DNA from: Simplicispira metamorpha
GTDB lineage: Bacteria > Pseudomonadota > Gammaproteobacteria > Burkholderiales > Burkholderiaceae_C
Assembly (NCBI RefSeq): GCF_004341365.1
Contig: NZ_SLXH01000007.1
Coordinates: forward strand, 1 to 64,000
Reading direction: 5' to 3'
Length of the DNA stretch: 64,000 bases
The notes beneath the pieces were generated by a model, which worked only from the letters and a program-made list of their open reading frames with translations, did not search any database and was not told the origin of the DNA. Numbering within the stretch: position 1 is the first letter of the stretch; every line of letters begins with the position of its first letter. A program made the translations under genes and the position numbers. Below, piece after piece: positions 63,127 to 64,000 of this stretch.

Positions 63127-64000
63127 CGGGCCACCGGACGGAAGACGGTTTGCGCTGCGCCACCCGCAATGGGCAGGCCCGTGCCGGTGCCATCGGCCTT
63201 CCAGTCAATGGCCAGGGCCTGGAAGACACCGGCACATTCCGGATCGGTGCCGCCAGACATGCAGCCCGCAGCGCCCGCCTGGTTGCGGGTGATGTCGTTA
63301 CCCGCCAGCAGCGCCTTCAGGTCCACAGCGATTTTTTGCTGGGCCGGGTCAAACGCTGGCAGCGTGATGGCCATGCGGTTGGGGGTTTTGCATTGCACCG
63401 TCTCGCCGGTAGCGGGGTTGCCCGTGCAGCCGGTCGAACCCAGGTGAACGGTAAAGGTCTTGGCCGTCCAGGTGCCTGGGGCAGCGGCGGGGTCGGTGAC
63501 CTCGATCTTGGAGAACTTGCGCCCGGCCTGCCACGACCAGGCCATGGCGCCCACATCCAGCGGCGGTTTGGCGGTGTTCACGTCGGAATACAGCGTGTGG
63601 TTGAGCGCAAAGGGCACGCCCATGGTCATCTTCACACCGACGTAGTTGCCCGCAGGCACGCTGCCGCGCACCAACGCGTTGGTGGCGGCCGTTCCCACGC
63701 TGCAAGCGCCCGTGCCGTTTTCCAGGTCGATCAGGGTGACGCGGTGCTCGCCCGCCGTCAGATTCCAGTCGTCATTGGCGGCCAGCGTCAGCGGCACAGC
63801 GCTGCCGTCGGCGCGCAGCAAGGCGACTTCGGAGATATAGAAGCGCAAGTCCCTGATCTGTGCATCCACCGCGCCACTGCCCAGGCCAGGCACCACGCTG
63901 CCGCACTGCACGGGCGTGTTGCCCGCCACAGCCATGAATTCGAGGGCCACGCTCTGCGGCGCGCCGGGCACGGGGTCGTCACCACCGCCACCGCCGCAGG
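63123..64000 (-). CDS. MbnP-like copper-binding lipoprotein (5' part outside window)
   Basis: At least 292 residues of a lipoprotein whose mature N-terminus is CGGGGGDDPVPGAPQ at the window edge; the signal peptide lies outside. SVALEFMAVAGNTPVQCGSV, RDLRFYISEVALLRADG, MTMGVPFALNHTLYSD and the tryptophan segment MAWSWQAGRKFSKIEV match the MbnP (four-Cys metallo-mystery pair) family. Cysteines occur in VQCGS, GACSVG, TGCTGN, VQCKT, AGCMSG and PECAG. It is partnered with the MbnH-like peroxidase and is probably a periplasmic copper carrier. The promoter and any metal-responsive site are outside the window. Confidence 0.88.
   Translation of the reverse strand, partial: CGGGGGDDPVPGAPQSVALEFMAVAGNTPVQCGSVVPGLGSGAVDAQIRDLRFYISEVALLRADGSAVPLTLAANDDWNLTAGEHRVTLIDLENGTGACSVGTAATNALVRGSVPAGNYVGVKMTMGVPFALNHTLYSDVNTAKPPLDVGAMAWSWQAGRKFSKIEVTDPAAAPGTWTAKTFTVHLGSTGCTGNPATGETVQCKTPNRMAITLPAFDPAQQKIAVDLKALLAGNDITRNQAGAAGCMSGGTDPECAGVFQALAIDWKADGTGTGLPIAGGAAQTVFRPVAR

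Noticed and set aside
1-64000. CRISPR array, rRNA operon, plasmid or phage structural genes
   Set aside because: No regularly spaced repeats, no rRNA sequence and no phage structural proteins were seen; only the integrase at the left edge is mobile-element related, apart from the MITE-like element.

Overview
The window is about 65% GC with dense, short-spaced operons. The gene set (hemCDXY, tupBCA, several TRAP transporters, ppc, RFN-controlled ribH, YceI/cytochrome b561, chemotaxis genes) and a dispersed repeat carrying AAGCGCTAGCAGCTATCAAA point to a betaproteobacterium of the Burkholderiales, most likely Comamonadaceae (Acidovorax/Comamonas-like). Genus is an inference from gene content, not from a marker gene.

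Layout. 1-800: edge of an integrated element, with a DUF4102-type tyrosine integrase cut by the window start and lying just 3' of tRNA-Leu(CAA). 0.8-9.4 kb: housekeeping genes cysM, a zinc-ribbon Nudix hydrolase, a TusA-like protein, galU and valS, then a VOC protein and a YceI-YceI-cytochrome b561 operon. 9.5-16.7 kb: hemC-hemD-hemX-hemY, divergent from ppc. 16.8-30 kb: transport block with a TRAP permease pair lacking a binding protein, a ModE-like regulator divergent from tupBCA (tungstate uptake), a full TRAP system linked to a YddA/SbmA-type ABC exporter, and a secreted GH9 glycosidase. 30-33 kb: a short DnaJ-domain protein followed by three unrecognised proteins in one operon. 33-45 kb: a Crp/Fnr-type regulator broken at a C9 tract, two small unknown genes, a 2770-aa cyclic beta-1,2-glucan synthase (NdvB/Cgs type) and a two-domain KaiC-like ATPase. 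45-50 kb: a lone ABC ATPase, a LytS/LytTR two-component pair, a membrane protein, uppP and a MipA-like outer membrane protein. 50-55 kb: a chemoreceptor, a 131-bp MITE-like element, ribH with an FMN riboswitch, a small unknown gene and cheV. 55-64 kb: acyl-CoA synthetase, a charged lipoprotein, a DUF4124 protein, an epimerase, a 2Fe-2S/FAD reductase, and an operon of MbnP-like lipoprotein, MbnH-like di-haem peroxidase and a putative beta-barrel, cut by the window end.

The main cross-cutting signals are: (1) about 14 copies of a 45-60 bp imperfect palindromic repeat, four of them translated inside genes (hemD, tupA, the LytTR regulator and its kinase); (2) three runs of nine C, all at the 5' ends of regulatory or transport genes, one of which puts the Crp-like gene out of frame; (3) poorly characterised operons built around DnaJ, NdvB/KaiC and MbnP/MbnH.
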